A DNA stretch of 64,000 nt from Thioalkalivibrio paradoxus ARh 1 (GCF_000227685.2 NZ_CP007029.1:2330501-2394500), one strand, 5' to 3'. Shown: positions 28,332 to 38,107, numbered from the stretch's first letter. A program made the numbers and translations. Notes: a model not told the origin generated them from the sequence alone.

Positions 28332-29048
28332 ATGACGAACCCGACCGCCAGTCTCTCCGACGGCGAACTCGACGAACTCGACGCGTTCTTCATGTCCGAG
28401 GCCGTGCCCGAAGCGGCGATGGATCTGGCCATGCTGGATGGCTACCTGACCACGATTGCGCTGAACCCGGAACTGATCCCGCCCAGCGTTTGGCTGCCGT
28501 GGGTCTGGGACACGGATGCGGGACAGGACAACCCGGAATTCCACGACACGGCGGAGGCCGAACACATCCTCGGCCTGATCATGCGCCACTACAATCACGT
28601 GCTGACGCTGGTCGGCCGCGGATCCCCGGAACCGATATTTGGCCAGCCCATCGCGACACAGGGCGAACCCTTCACCATCGTCGAGGAATGGGCGGGAGGC
28701 TTCGTGTTCGGAATCACGACCTTCGCGGACCCCTGGTGGACACAACTGCAGGAACAGGCACCCGAACTGCTGGCACCGATCCTGCTGCACGGCACCGACG
28801 AGGGCCTCGACATACTGGATGAGGCCCCCGAGGAGATGGACGTCGCGCTCCGCGACGCCCCGGATCAGATCGTCGAGAGCCTGCAACATCTGCAGGACTA
28901 CTTCGCACCGTTGCAGCAGCAACGCGCCGTACAGCGCACGCAATCCGTTCGGCGCGCAGTCCCGAAAGTCGGCCGCAACGACCCCTGCCCCTGCGGTTCG
29001 GGCAAGAAATTCAAGAAATGCTGCGGGGCCGCGCCGGCTTCGGCCTAG
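28332..29048 (+). CDS. UPF0149/YecA family protein with C-terminal SEC-C zinc motif
   Basis: 238 residues. N-terminal UPF0149 (YgfB/YecA) helical domain ([29 protein letters not shown]) and a C-terminal SEC-C metal-binding motif ([19 protein letters not shown]) as found in SecA and YecA. YecA-type proteins bind zinc and may contact ribosomes or the Sec system. ATG at 28332. A second, longer protein of the same general design lies at 38.1-39.7 kb. Confidence 0.9.
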   Translation: MTNPTASLSDGELDELDAFFMSEAVPEAAMDLAMLDGYLTTIALNPELIPPSVWLPWVWDTDAGQDNPEFHDTAEAEHILGLIMRHYNHVLTLVGRGSPEPIFGQPIATQGEPFTIVEEWAGGFVFGITTFADPWWTQLQEQAPELLAPILLHGTDEGLDILDEAPEEMDVALRDAPDQIVESLQHLQDYFAPLQQQRAVQRTQSVRRAVPKVGRNDPCPCGSGKKFKKCCGAAPASA

Positions 29049-29261
29049 GAGCCAGCCCGCCAGGCGGCCAGCTCCGCGCCAATGCGCCAGCCCCCGGTCG
29101 ACGCGCGTGGCTTGGGTCGCACGCGAAGCCCTCGGCATCGGCGCGGCTTCGCACCGGGCGCGGCCGATTCGCTTTCCGACCCGCGCCGAATCACGGGCGG
29201 GCACGGATGATGGCAGTGTTCGCCGATTGGCTCCCGTTGTCCCCGGCGGAACCTGGCTTCT

Positions 29262-29549
29262 TTACCGAAAGCGGTCGGCGGCCTCCCGGAAGGCCCGGGC
29301 CATGTCGTCCCATGCGGCATCCATGCCGTCGCGCATCCGCCTCCAGGAATCCTCGCCCGCACGCTGCATCTCGCGCAGCCGTTCCTCCATTGCATCGCGC
29401 TGCTCGCGCATTTCCTTGAGCTGCGCGTCGTATTTCAGCCTCATGTCGGCCTCGGCTTCCCGGGCCCTGGCCTCGAATTTGGCAAGTTCGGCATTCCATT
29501 CGTCGATGCTGGCCTTGAGCTTGTCGAGATAGGCGTCGCGATCACTCAT
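29262..29549 (-). CDS. Small coiled-coil protein (sll1863-like stress-response family)
   Basis: 95 residues, nearly all one predicted coiled coil with strongly alternating charge (SIDEWNAELAKFEARAREAE, AQLKEMREQRDAMEERLREM). The start MSDRDAYLDKLKASIDEWNAE is the typical opening of the family sometimes labelled sll1863-like stress protein. ATG 29549 with GGGAGAA eight bases upstream; two in-frame ATGs lie just upstream (29555, 29564). Isolated gene, no partner apparent. Confidence 0.78.
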   Translation of the reverse strand: MSDRDAYLDKLKASIDEWNAELAKFEARAREAEADMRLKYDAQLKEMREQRDAMEERLREMQRAGEDSWRRMRDGMDAAWDDMARAFREAADRFR

Positions 29550-29750
29550 TTGCATTTCTCCCATGGGATCCTGAACGTGAAAATCGCGCCTGGCGCGACC
29601 GACATCCGCTGCCGACGCTACGGGAACCGATCATCACGCCACGTGCCAGCGGTTCATCCTTCGGCCGCGCGGTGGCGCCACGATCGTTGGCCGACGACAC
29701 CCCGGCCGCCGATCCCAGAGGCATCCAGACGCTGGAGCCACTGCCCCCCC

Positions 29751-29796
29751 GGTGCACTATGCTTCGTACCGATGGATGCAAGAAGCATAGTGCACC
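29751..29796. repeat. Perfect 15-bp inverted repeat (hairpin)
   Basis: GGTGCACTATGCTTC (29751-29765) and its exact reverse complement (29782-29796) flank a 16-nt loop. Lies in the 380-bp space between the divergent small coiled-coil gene and the DedA-like gene; nothing else is supported there. No T-tract follows, and position upstream of both genes fits a regulatory site or a small mobile palindrome better than a terminator. Confidence 0.7.
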
Positions 29797-29929
29797 CCAC
29801 GCAGACCATCACGGGAAATGCCCCACGAATGTCGAATGGAGCCGCGATGAGAACCCGGCTTGCCTGCCAGCCCGGCACCACAACCGACTGCCGGTGCAGA
29901 CGCGACGGCCCGTACCGGTTCGGCGCGCC

Positions 29930-30607
29930 ATGAGCCCCCGTTTCCGGCTTCTGCTGTTCCTCGGCGTCCTCGCTGCCCTGGTCTTGATGGCGCTGTATTG
30001 GGGAATCACGTTACAGGAGGAGGACTGGGGGCCCGCCCAGATACGGGCGCTCGCCGAACGATTCGAAGGCCAGCCCTGGCTACCGTGGGCCGTGTTTGCA
30101 GGCGTCGTGATCGGCCTGCAGATCGCGATTCCGCAAGTGCTGTTGGTGCCGGTGGCGGTGATCGTGCTCGGCCCCTGGTCCGGATTCGCAGCCGCCTACC
30201 TGGGCACGATCGTCGCCGCGATCGTCGGCTATCTTGCAGGGCGCTACCTGGGACGCCGCCCGGTGCGACGCCTCTCCGGGCCCAGCATGAAACGCCTGAG
30301 CCGCTCGCTGGCGCAGCGGGGAATCCAAAGCATGGTGGTCATCAACATGCTTCCGATCGTTTCGCAGACGCTGATCAACCTGCTGGCAGGCACCACCCAC
30401 ATCCGCTTCCGCGATTTCCTGATCGGCAGCGTGATCGGGATCCTGCCACCCACGGCGGTGGTCACGGTGGCCACGCACCTCCTGCTTCAGGTGGGGCGCA
30501 TGCCGACCGCCGGCGAGGCGCTGGTACTGTTTCTGGCCGTGTTCCTGACCGCGATGGCCCTGTGGGTGTTGACGCGACGGGCGTGGAACTGGCTGTACGG
30601 CGCCTGA
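29930..30607 (+). CDS. TVP38/TMEM64 (DedA-like) family membrane protein
   Basis: 225 residues with about five or six transmembrane segments. The SNARE-associated/VTT signature is present: PQVLLVPVAVIVLGPWSGFAAAYLG, the re-entrant glycine-rich GRYLGRRPVRRLSG, and INMLPIVSQTLINLLAGTTHI matching the conserved proline-containing loop. Members are lipid-scramblase or flippase-like proteins needed for envelope stability. ATG at 29930. Convergent with the CNNM-type gene. Confidence 0.85.
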   Translation: MSPRFRLLLFLGVLAALVLMALYWGITLQEEDWGPAQIRALAERFEGQPWLPWAVFAGVVIGLQIAIPQVLLVPVAVIVLGPWSGFAAAYLGTIVAAIVGYLAGRYLGRRPVRRLSGPSMKRLSRSLAQRGIQSMVVINMLPIVSQTLINLLAGTTHIRFRDFLIGSVIGILPPTAVVTVATHLLLQVGRMPTAGEALVLFLAVFLTAMALWVLTRRAWNWLYGA

Positions 30608-30652
30608 GGCCTGAGCCGATCCGCTGCGGACGCTCGCGCCCACTGCCGCCGA

Positions 30653-31708
30653 TCAGGACAACCGGCGGGCCGGTTCACCGGGCGCCGGCGTGTCGTTCCG
30701 ATCGCTGGCGGCGATCCCCCGCAGCAGGCGCCCGAGGATGTCCGTGCCGGTCATCACCCGGGGCTGCGGGCCCCACAGCAGCACCACGTCGTCCATCACG
30801 ATGTCATCGCCCTCCGCGCCGGAATGCAGCCGAAACCGCGCAATCAGATCGCCGAGCCGGCTGTCGCCGCTGCGCGCCAGAATCGGGCGATGGCAATGCC
30901 GCAATGGGTTGAACCGCTCCGGATCGAACATGGCTTCGCGGATGAAGTCGTTGCTGCTCAACACCAGCCTCGGCTCGTTCCGGGCATCGACGATCACGGC
31001 CCAGCTCTTGCCGGAACGATTCACCCGTTGCAGGAAGGGATCGTCCGCCCGCGGCGAGATCGGCGGAAACACCGGATACGGACCGTCGAACTCGAGTTGA
31101 AGCACGCTCGCCGGATCGACGGGTTCCCCTTCCGCGTCCAGCGGAACATCGTCGAGTTCGAGAAAGTTCAGCGCGCCCTGGCCCTCCACCCGCGCAATCT
31201 CCGACTCGGTCGCCTCCATGTGCAACTGGATCACGCGGCGCAAATCCCGTTCCGGGTAATAGCGCACGTTCTCGCCACCCAGCCAGGCATCCAGCACCCA
31301 GGCCGTCGGCCGGGCCACCGGGTACAGCAGCACCTGGTACCCGCGCAGCACCGGGGCCAACAGCGCCGCCATGCGCAGCGCGTTGCGGGTGAAATAGGAC
31401 TGCGGGATGATCTCCGCGAAGATCGTGATCACCACGGTCGAGAACAGGAAGGCGACCACGCCGCTCAGCACCGACCCCGAGAGCAGCGCCAGCAACACGT
31501 TCACGCCGACGTTTCCCCAGAGGATCGTGACCAGTGCGAAGTTGGAATCCTCGCGCAGGTGCAACACCCGCCGGGCGCGGGGATCGCCCTTGCGCGCCGC
31601 GACCTCGAGCTCCAGCTTGCTCAGCGAAAACAGCCCCAGGTTGAGGCCGGAAAGCATCGCCGATTGCGACAGGCACGCCAGGATCCCGACCCAGGTCAGC
31701 AGAGTCAT
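30653..31708 (-). CDS. CNNM/DUF21 transmembrane and CBS domain protein
   Basis: 351-residue membrane protein. The N-terminal DUF21/CNNM transmembrane module (LACLSQSAMLSGLNLGLFSLS and IFAEIIPQSYFTRNALRMA, with the conserved IIPQ) occupies residues 1-135. A CBS-like cytosolic region follows (WAVIVDARNEPRLVLSSNDFI, and the C-terminal PQPRVMTGTDILGRLLRG). Related to CorC/MgtE-linked Mg2+ or Co2+ efflux proteins. The next gene upstream, on the same strand, starts about 670 bp away and its stop is 51 bp before this start, so the two may form an operon. Confidence 0.85.
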   Translation of the reverse strand: MTLLTWVGILACLSQSAMLSGLNLGLFSLSKLELEVAARKGDPRARRVLHLREDSNFALVTILWGNVGVNVLLALLSGSVLSGVVAFLFSTVVITIFAEIIPQSYFTRNALRMAALLAPVLRGYQVLLYPVARPTAWVLDAWLGGENVRYYPERDLRRVIQLHMEATESEIARVEGQGALNFLELDDVPLDAEGEPVDPASVLQLEFDGPYPVFPPISPRADDPFLQRVNRSGKSWAVIVDARNEPRLVLSSNDFIREAMFDPERFNPLRHCHRPILARSGDSRLGDLIARFRLHSGAEGDDIVMDDVVLLWGPQPRVMTGTDILGRLLRGIAASDRNDTPAPGEPARRLS

Positions 31709-31759
31709 CGCTTCACCGGGGCTTGCCCCTTGTCCGAGACGGGACGGGACACGGCGCCA

Positions 31760-32374
31760 TCAGCGCATCCGTGGCGGCACCGGGCCTGCCACCCGCCGCA
31801 GCACATGCCCGAGCAGCATTTGGGTGACCCACCACAGGGCCGAACAGAACAGCATCACCGCGATCAGCCAGGCTTGGGGCGACATCCACTCCTGCGGTTC
31901 GCCTCCCGGTCCCCACACCCAATTCACGTTCCGCTCGGGGCTGGAAAGAAGAAAACTCAGCAGCAGAATCGACAACCCGATCGGAATCCAGAGCTTCCAC
32001 GCCCCACGGTCGTATCCCAGCCTCCACACCAGCCACAGCAGCACGAACGGCAGCAACAGGTGGTACAGCGAGAGCAGGCGCACGAACAGCGCGATCTCAG
32101 GGTTGTACATGTACTCGACGACACCGAACAGCGAACGTCCCAGCAGCACCAGGCTGGCCAGGAAATCGAGGATCCAGGCCAGTTCGGGCAGCAGCACCGC
32201 CACCAGCAACATGCTCGCAAGACGCGGGCTTTCGAACCATGCAGCGAGCAGACCGCCGAGCAACGCCACGTTCGAGAGCCACAGAAAGTTCACCAGCCCA
32301 TGTTCCACGGTGTACGCGGGAACGAGCACCGCGACAAAAGCGAGATAGGCAGACTTGAACCAGAGTGGGATCAT
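31760..32374 (-). CDS. Polytopic membrane protein, function unknown
   Basis: 204 residues, mostly hydrophobic, with about six transmembrane helices (IPLWFKSAYLAFVAVLVPAY, LLVAVLLPELAWILDFLASL, LLLPFVLLWLVWRL). Several charged/polar residues sit in the membrane (PELAWILD, HLLLPF). ATG 32374 is preceded by GAGGAG at six bases. No family could be named with confidence; it precedes the CNNM-type gene on the same strand. Confidence 0.72.
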   Translation of the reverse strand: MIPLWFKSAYLAFVAVLVPAYTVEHGLVNFLWLSNVALLGGLLAAWFESPRLASMLLVAVLLPELAWILDFLASLVLLGRSLFGVVEYMYNPEIALFVRLLSLYHLLLPFVLLWLVWRLGYDRGAWKLWIPIGLSILLLSFLLSSPERNVNWVWGPGGEPQEWMSPQAWLIAVMLFCSALWWVTQMLLGHVLRRVAGPVPPRMR

Positions 32375-32485
32375 CGCATGCTCCTCGGCGCGGTACCTCA
32401 GGGCGCTACGTGTCCCCAGCGCGCTGGACGCAACGCCATGCGAACGCCAAGGCAGGAAGCGTAGCATCTCCCCGGCACATCCGGG

Positions 32486-33283
32486 TCAGTGCTGCGGGCC
32501 GGAGATCTCCTCGACCGAGACCTCCATGCGGGACGGGATCACGGGCGGACCGAACTGCGTGAATACCGGCACATCGGCCGCATCGCGGCCGTAGCCGAGG
32601 CACACCCGTGCGCCCCCCAGCGTCGCACGGGTCGGATCGAACACATACCACTTGCCACCGACGAAGGCCTCGAACCAGGCATGCAGATCCATGGGCTCGA
32701 GCCCATGGAGATAACCGACGATCATCCGGGCCGGGATGCTCAGACTCCTGCAAAGTGCGACCCCCAGGTGCGCAAAGTCGCGGCAGACGCCGTCACCCCG
32801 ATTCAGCGCTTCAACCGCGGACACCGGGGCCGGATCCGACTCGGCGCGGTAGACCAGCGTGCGGTGGATCCAGGCCGAGATCGCCTCCGCCTGGTCGTAT
32901 CCGGGCAGGCGATCACCGGTGATCTCGCCGGCGAGTCCGCCCAGCCGGTCGGACTCGCAGTAGCGGCTTGGCGCGAGGTACATCAATGTCTCGGCCGGAA
33001 GATCCTGTACCTCCACAAACGGTGCCCCGGGTCCCTGTTCCACGCCACTGGGCACCTGAACATCCGAGCAGGCCTCCAGGTGGAACGTTCCGGCTGGTGC
33101 CAGCAGGCGCTGGCAACGGTTGCCGTACATGTCGACGTATTCCGCAATCGGGAGGCCCGGCCAGACCGCATAATGGTCCCGGGCGACCCACTGCCGGGCG
33201 TCGCTGCGGGGCCGTAGCAACAGAACCATCGGGCTCGCAACGGCAAACTCCATCTCCAGCTGGCAACTCACGCGTAACCACAT
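32486..33283 (-). CDS. Transglutaminase-like cysteine protease family protein
   Basis: 265 residues. The transglutaminase core is clear: Cys in RGDGVCRDFAHLGVALCRSL, His in LEPMDLHAWFEAFVGG, and Asp in WYVFDPTRATLGGARVCLG, forming the catalytic triad. The N-terminal ~90 residues form the bacterial transglutaminase N-terminal beta domain (CQLEMEFAVASPMVLLLRPR). Bacterial members act as peptidases or amidases; substrate unknown. ATG 33283 with GGAGGCG upstream; a long in-frame extension upstream is rejected. Confidence 0.9.
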   Translation of the reverse strand: MWLRVSCQLEMEFAVASPMVLLLRPRSDARQWVARDHYAVWPGLPIAEYVDMYGNRCQRLLAPAGTFHLEACSDVQVPSGVEQGPGAPFVEVQDLPAETLMYLAPSRYCESDRLGGLAGEITGDRLPGYDQAEAISAWIHRTLVYRAESDPAPVSAVEALNRGDGVCRDFAHLGVALCRSLSIPARMIVGYLHGLEPMDLHAWFEAFVGGKWYVFDPTRATLGGARVCLGYGRDAADVPVFTQFGPPVIPSRMEVSVEEISGPQH

Positions 33284-33758
33284 CTCTCGCCTCCTTTGTC
33301 GCACCGCAGGCCGGGGACAATGCCGCCGTTCCGCTGCGCCTGACGCTACCGGCCAGAATGCCCACCTGCTGAAACCCATTGGCACCACGAGTCCCGTGCA
33401 GCGCCCGACCCTGCTTCGCGGGCGTCCCTCGCCTGCCGCGGGCGCCCCGCACTGCGGTCCTTGCCGCGCAGCAGGCAAGGCTTCCCAGCCGGATCCGTGG
33501 ACTCTCCCTGGCAGCCTACCCGAAACGGCAGTCCAGCCGGAACGGCGCATGCCGGTCGATGACGCGCTGACGCACCCCGTGAACACCGATCCAGCCGCGC
33601 TGTCCGTGGCAGCCATTCCGAATACGCCCGCACAGCGATAGACTTCCCGCTGATGCGTCCAGTCCCGGCATCGGGCCGGCACCAACCCGATGCCGCGGGT
33701 TCAGCAGGCACCACCTGCCGCGTTGCGCAAGGCGATGCGGCATTGCAGCGGAGTCCAG
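33284..33758. other. 475-bp divergent intergenic region, no gene supported
   Basis: Lies between the divergent transglutaminase-like and RibD-C/DHFR-like genes. All open frames here look like non-coding extensions of the flanking genes (high Arg/Pro/Ala shadow composition). It must hold promoters for both genes; no distinct operator or RNA structure was recognised. Confidence 0.45.
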
Positions 33759-34592
33759 ATGACCGAACGCAACGTGCTACGGCTTTTTCCCGCTCCGCAC
33801 CAGGAGCGCGGGCTGGAAGGCCTGTACCTGGCAGACGACCTTGCACCGCCCTCCCGTTCCGGCGCCCCATTCGTCTACACCAACTTCGTTTCCAGCATCG
33901 ACGGCCGCATCGCGGTGGCCAACCCGCGCAAGGGCCGGCGCACTGCACCGCCCGCGATCACCAACCCCCGCGACTGGCGCCTGTTTCAGGAGCTCGCCGC
34001 CCGCGCCGACGCGCTGATCGTCAGCGCCGCGTTCCTGCGCCAGATTCCCGAGGACCAGTTGCAGGACAAGCTCCCGGTGGAAAGCCGTCCCCGGTTCCAG
34101 GATCTTCACGACTGGCGCCGCGCCCAGGGCCTGCCGCCACAGCCGGCGATCGTGATCCTCAGCCGCAGCCCCGACGTGACCCTTGCCGAACGCTGCCGGC
34201 ACCTTGATCGCCCAGTCTATTTCGCGCTCGGCCGCCAGGCGGACCCGACCCATCGCGACGCGGTCGAGGCCACCGGGGCGCAAATCGTGGTGGCCGGCGC
34301 CAGCGACCGCGTCGAGGGCAAACCGCTGATCGACGCGCTTGGGCGCGAAGGATTCCGGCGCATCTACTCGATGGCCGGACCGCGGGTGCTGCACATGCTG
34401 GTGAAGGACCGCGTCCTCCACCGAATCTACCTGACCCACTTCCATCGCCTGCTCGGCGGGCAATCCTTCGACACCCTGCTTGAGGGCGAGCCGCTGGACC
34501 CACCGGCCACGCTCGTTCCCCACGCGCTGTACTACGACCCCGAAAGCAGCGACGGCGCCAGCCAAATCTTCGCTGCGTACGACATCCGCTAA
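33759..34592 (+). CDS. RibD C-terminal/dihydrofolate-reductase family protein
   Basis: 277 residues with the RibD-C (DHFR-like) reductase fold: FVYTNFVSSIDGRIAV, RADALIVSAAFLRQIPE, AIVILSRSPD, and IDALGREGFRRIYSMAGPRVLHMLV for NADPH and substrate binding. Free-standing RibD-C proteins reduce pyrimidine or pterin intermediates; no riboflavin genes are nearby. ATG at 33759 matches the family start. The stop codon TAA is also the first bases of repeat copy 4. Confidence 0.85.
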   Translation: MTERNVLRLFPAPHQERGLEGLYLADDLAPPSRSGAPFVYTNFVSSIDGRIAVANPRKGRRTAPPAITNPRDWRLFQELAARADALIVSAAFLRQIPEDQLQDKLPVESRPRFQDLHDWRRAQGLPPQPAIVILSRSPDVTLAERCRHLDRPVYFALGRQADPTHRDAVEATGAQIVVAGASDRVEGKPLIDALGREGFRRIYSMAGPRVLHMLVKDRVLHRIYLTHFHRLLGGQSFDTLLEGEPLDPPATLVPHALYYDPESSDGASQIFAAYDIR

Positions 34593-34750
34593 CTGTCATG
34601 GCCAGCGGCCACCCCCGATGATGAAAGAGGCATAGGCGTAGGGCGGCAGAGGCCGAAGGCCGTCATCCGCCAGCTGGCGCCCGGATTGCCGCGGGCGCCT
34701 GGGCACTGCGAACGCCGTACGGCGGATGACGCTGCGCTTTTCCGCCCTAC
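34589..34750. repeat. Dispersed ~155-bp intergenic repeat, copy 4
   Basis: Fourth copy, with a small internal duplication (GGCATAGGCGTAGGGCGG) at the left core boundary. Its leader TAACTGTCATGGCCAGCGG starts at the stop codon of the RibD-C-like gene. The right flank (CGCGGGTTCTTTCACG, to ~34789) matches that of copy 3. Confidence 0.88.
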
Positions 34751-34860
34751 AGGTCACCCCGGACGCGCGCCGCGGGTTCTTTCACGCCAGCCGTACCTCA
34801 GTACACGCTTGCGGGGGGCGCCATCGCGGTCCGCGAGCGTCGCCACGTGTCCGGAAGGCT

Positions 34861-35847
34861 TCATCGCCTGTCGATGGGGTTCGGGGTCTTCTCCTGGTCA
34901 ACAGGTGGTACAGGCTGAACCACATTCCTTTGCGAACTCGCACGGATACTCAATGCCGTGACTGTAAACAAGATCAGCGCCATGCCCAGCACCTGCAGCG
35001 CACCCAGGCTTTCGCTCAGAAACACGACGCCGAAGAGCGAGGCGGTCACCGGCTCGACCATCGCCACGATCGACGCGACGGCCGGAGCCGTGTGCTTGAG
35101 CCCCACGATATAGAAGATGAAGGACAATCCTGCGCCCAGCACCCCCAGGACCACGAACAGTGGCCAACTCGCCGTATCGAGCACGGCCACCATCTGCTCG
35201 ACATCGCCCAGCCCGAAAAGGATGAGGATGAGAACCGCGAACGCGATGACCAGAATCGCCTGCGGGCTGCCGTGCGGCGCCGCAAACTTGAAGCCGAAAA
35301 TGAATACCGCATAGGACAGCCCGGAAAGAAGACCGGCACCCGCGGCGATCAACGTGACATCACCGGCTCCGAGATCGTAAATGCCGGTCAGCAGAACGAT
35401 CCCCAGCATCACGATCGCGATCGCGGCCCATTTGAATGCGGTGGGTGTTTCCAGCCTGAGCGCAAAGGACACGAGATACACGAACACCGGCGCGCAGTAC
35501 ATCAAGGTCGCCGCGACCGCGACGCTGCCCTCCGCGATACTCAGGAAATAGAAGGAGAAATTGCCCGCTACGCCCACACCGGCGACTGCGGACCAAAACC
35601 ATAGCCGGCCGCTGGCCAGCCCGCTGCCCTGCGGACGCACCGCGAGCCACGCAAGAACGAACAGCAGCCCGATCGCGCCTCGGTAGAACGACACCACGAC
35701 CGGGTCCCAGCCCTGGCCCATCAGGATGCCGCCGATCCCACCGGACAGCCCCCAGGAAAACGCCGCAAGAGCGACGAACATGGCACTGAGGCCCGCTGTT
35801 TTTTCGAACGAAAGCGACCCTGTCCGGGCCGCCGAGCCCCATGCCAT
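34861..35847 (-). CDS. EamA/DMT family transporter
   Basis: 328-residue inner-membrane protein with ten predicted helices arranged as two EamA repeats (FVALAAFSWGLSGGIGGILM and IAAGAGLLSGLSYAVFIFG begin the repeats). Typical drug/metabolite exporter (RhaT/RarD-like). The second repeat contains the usual AVASIVAMVEPVTASLFGVV motif. Substrate unknown. It is convergent with repeat copy 4 and divergent from the Na+/dicarboxylate-type gene. Confidence 0.9.
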   Translation of the reverse strand: MAWGSAARTGSLSFEKTAGLSAMFVALAAFSWGLSGGIGGILMGQGWDPVVVSFYRGAIGLLFVLAWLAVRPQGSGLASGRLWFWSAVAGVGVAGNFSFYFLSIAEGSVAVAATLMYCAPVFVYLVSFALRLETPTAFKWAAIAIVMLGIVLLTGIYDLGAGDVTLIAAGAGLLSGLSYAVFIFGFKFAAPHGSPQAILVIAFAVLILILFGLGDVEQMVAVLDTASWPLFVVLGVLGAGLSFIFYIVGLKHTAPAVASIVAMVEPVTASLFGVVFLSESLGALQVLGMALILFTVTALSIRASSQRNVVQPVPPVDQEKTPNPIDRR

Positions 35848-36203
35848 TCAGCATCCCCCCACCTTGCCAGAGACGGTCCCGCCCCGATGATCGCGACAAC
35901 CCCGCAGACCGGCATACTCTGCATGCGAGACGCGCGGCTCCGTGCGTTGAGCACGCCCTGGTTCGAGCGGCGCCCTCGCCTGCGCAGGATCCGTAACACC
36001 CGGGAAGACCGAGACGGTATCACGGATCGGTGGGTTCGAGATCAACGATGGGCTGGGGCCACACAGGGCGTCAACGCCACTTCTGGCCGGGCTGCCTTTA
36101 GGCGACACTATCGACGCATCGGACGGCCCGCCGCGATGGACCCCCCGTGCACGCACCCCAACCCGAGACCAGCATCCTTTCAGCCACTGCATGGAGAAAT
36201 CAG
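35848..36203. other. 356-bp divergent intergenic region, no gene supported
   Basis: Between the EamA transporter and the SLC13-type gene. A GGAGAA ribosome-binding site precedes the GTG start at 36204. Open frames on both strands have shadow composition, and I see no repeat or RNA structure. Confidence 0.45.
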
Positions 36204-38021
36204 GTGACCGTCGAAATCGCGCTGGTGTTCACCCTCATCGCCGCGGCGCTGTACCTGTTCGCCAGCGAGAAACTGCCGCTGGACATCACCGCGATCCTGA
36301 TCATGGTCACGCTGATCGCCATCCCGCAGCTGTTTCATTCCCAGTGGCTGCTGGAACGGGGCGTGGACCTCCAGGCAGCATTCCCGACGGTCAGCGAGGG
36401 CCTCTCCGGCCTGTCGAGCACCGCTACCGTCACGGTGCTGGCGATGTTCATTCTGTCGGCTGGCATCCAGCGCTCCGGGCTGGTGCACGTGCTGGGCCAG
36501 CGCCTGTTTCCGATGGTGGGAAGGTCCGAACTGCGCATGATCCTGATCATCGCGGCGCTGGTGGGCCTGATCTCCGGATTCATCAACAACACCGCGGCGG
36601 TCGCAGTCGCCATTCCGCTGATTCTCGACATGGCGCGGCGGCTGAAGCTGCGGGCCTCGCGACTGCTGATGCCGGTCAGCTTCTTCGGCATGCTCGGGGG
36701 CACACTGACGCTGATCGGCACGTCGACGAACATTCTGGCCTCGGCGATCCTCGCGGACCACGAGGACTTTGGCCGCCAGATCGGCATGTTCGAGTTCACC
36801 CACCTGGGCCTGATCGTGCTCGGTGTGGGCCTGATCTACTTCGTGACCATTGGCCGCTGGCTGATGCCGAAAAAGGACCTGGTCAGGCTCAGCGATGACG
36901 AGAACCGCTTCGTGATCGAACTGGGCGTCCCGGCCGACAGCCCGCTGGTGGACCAAACCCTGGAAGAGTACTCATTCGCGGTCAAGGCATCGGTCGAAGT
37001 GCTGAAGCTCGTCCGCGGCGACGCCGCCCACATCAAGCGCGCCGAACACATCCGGATTCGACCGGACGACATCATCCAGGTCCATGCCGAGTTGCGGCAG
37101 GTAATGGACCTGATCAAGTCCGGCAACGTACGGGTTCTCTCGGTCTCCGGCGAGTCCAGCCCCGTGCGCGGCGACGGCAAGCTGGTGCGCGTATTGCTCC
37201 GCGATGCCCGGCAGTTCGAGGGCCGGGAAGTCCGTGCCGCGAAGTTCTGGGACCGGTATCAGGCGCGGCTGATCGGCCTGGAAAAGGATGCCCTGGAAGA
37301 ACGCCGCATTGCCGATGAGCCGCTGGAAGCGGGCGGGGTTGCCCTGCTGGAAATCTCGCGCACCGCGCTGACTCGCCTCCGAGATGCGGACGACCTGATG
37401 ATCCTGGAGGAAAGCCAGGATGAATTCGACCGCCGGCGCATGTGGATCGCCGGCGGTGTGATGGCCGCCGTGGTGCTCGGCGCGGCGCTGACACCGCTTC
37501 CGATCGTGGTCACGGCGCTGCTGGGCGTGGTGGCAATGGTCGCGACCGGCTGCGTCGACAAGCAGGACATGTACACCGGGGTTTCGTGGCCGGTGATCTT
37601 CCTGCTCGCGGGGGTGATTCCATTGGGCATCGCGATGACCAAGTCGGGCGCCGCCGACCTGCTCGCCGGGCTGCTGGCGACACACGCGGGCGACTGGCAC
37701 CCGATTCTCGTGCTGATGGCGCTGTACCTGCTGACCACGCTGCTCACCGAACTGGTCAGCAACAATGCCTCGGTGGTGATTCTCGTGCCCGTCGCGGTCT
37801 CGCTGGGGCATATCCTGCAGATCGACTTCTTCGCGCTGGTGCTGGCCGTGATGTTCGCCGCGTCGACCAGCTTCCTGTCGCCGATCGGCTACCAGACCAA
37901 CACGATGATCTACGGCACCGGCCTGTACCGCTTCACCGACTTCGCGAAGGTCGGTGCGCCACTGAACCTCTTGCTCATGGTGGTCACCAGCATCGGCATC
38001 TGGTGGCTGTGGCTGGTCTGA
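36204..38021 (+). CDS. SLC13/DASS family transporter with TrkA-C domains
   Basis: 605-residue sodium-symporter-like membrane protein. Two helical halves (e.g. LVGLISGFINNTAAVAVAIPL and VSNNASVVILVPVAVSLG) each carry the SNT-type motif of the divalent-anion:Na+ symporter family (INNTAAV; TLIGTSTNI; SNNASV), separated by two cytosolic TrkA-C/RCK-C domains (~residues 225-415). This layout is common in putative sulfate, tungstate or organic-acid carriers; in a sulfur oxidiser a sulfate-related role is possible but unproven. GTG at 36204 preferred (GGAGAA upstream); ATG 36147 is an alternative. Confidence 0.88.
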   Translation: MTVEIALVFTLIAAALYLFASEKLPLDITAILIMVTLIAIPQLFHSQWLLERGVDLQAAFPTVSEGLSGLSSTATVTVLAMFILSAGIQRSGLVHVLGQRLFPMVGRSELRMILIIAALVGLISGFINNTAAVAVAIPLILDMARRLKLRASRLLMPVSFFGMLGGTLTLIGTSTNILASAILADHEDFGRQIGMFEFTHLGLIVLGVGLIYFVTIGRWLMPKKDLVRLSDDENRFVIELGVPADSPLVDQTLEEYSFAVKASVEVLKLVRGDAAHIKRAEHIRIRPDDIIQVHAELRQVMDLIKSGNVRVLSVSGESSPVRGDGKLVRVLLRDARQFEGREVRAAKFWDRYQARLIGLEKDALEERRIADEPLEAGGVALLEISRTALTRLRDADDLMILEESQDEFDRRRMWIAGGVMAAVVLGAALTPLPIVVTALLGVVAMVATGCVDKQDMYTGVSWPVIFLLAGVIPLGIAMTKSGAADLLAGLLATHAGDWHPILVLMALYLLTTLLTELVSNNASVVILVPVAVSLGHILQIDFFALVLAVMFAASTSFLSPIGYQTNTMIYGTGLYRFTDFAKVGAPLNLLLMVVTSIGIWWLWLV

Positions 38022-38107
38022 CGCACCGGCCGGACGCCTCGCTCGGAACCGCCGAACGCTGCCCGCAGCGTGAGCCGCGGAAAAACCGAATGACGAGGAG
38101 CCCCAGG

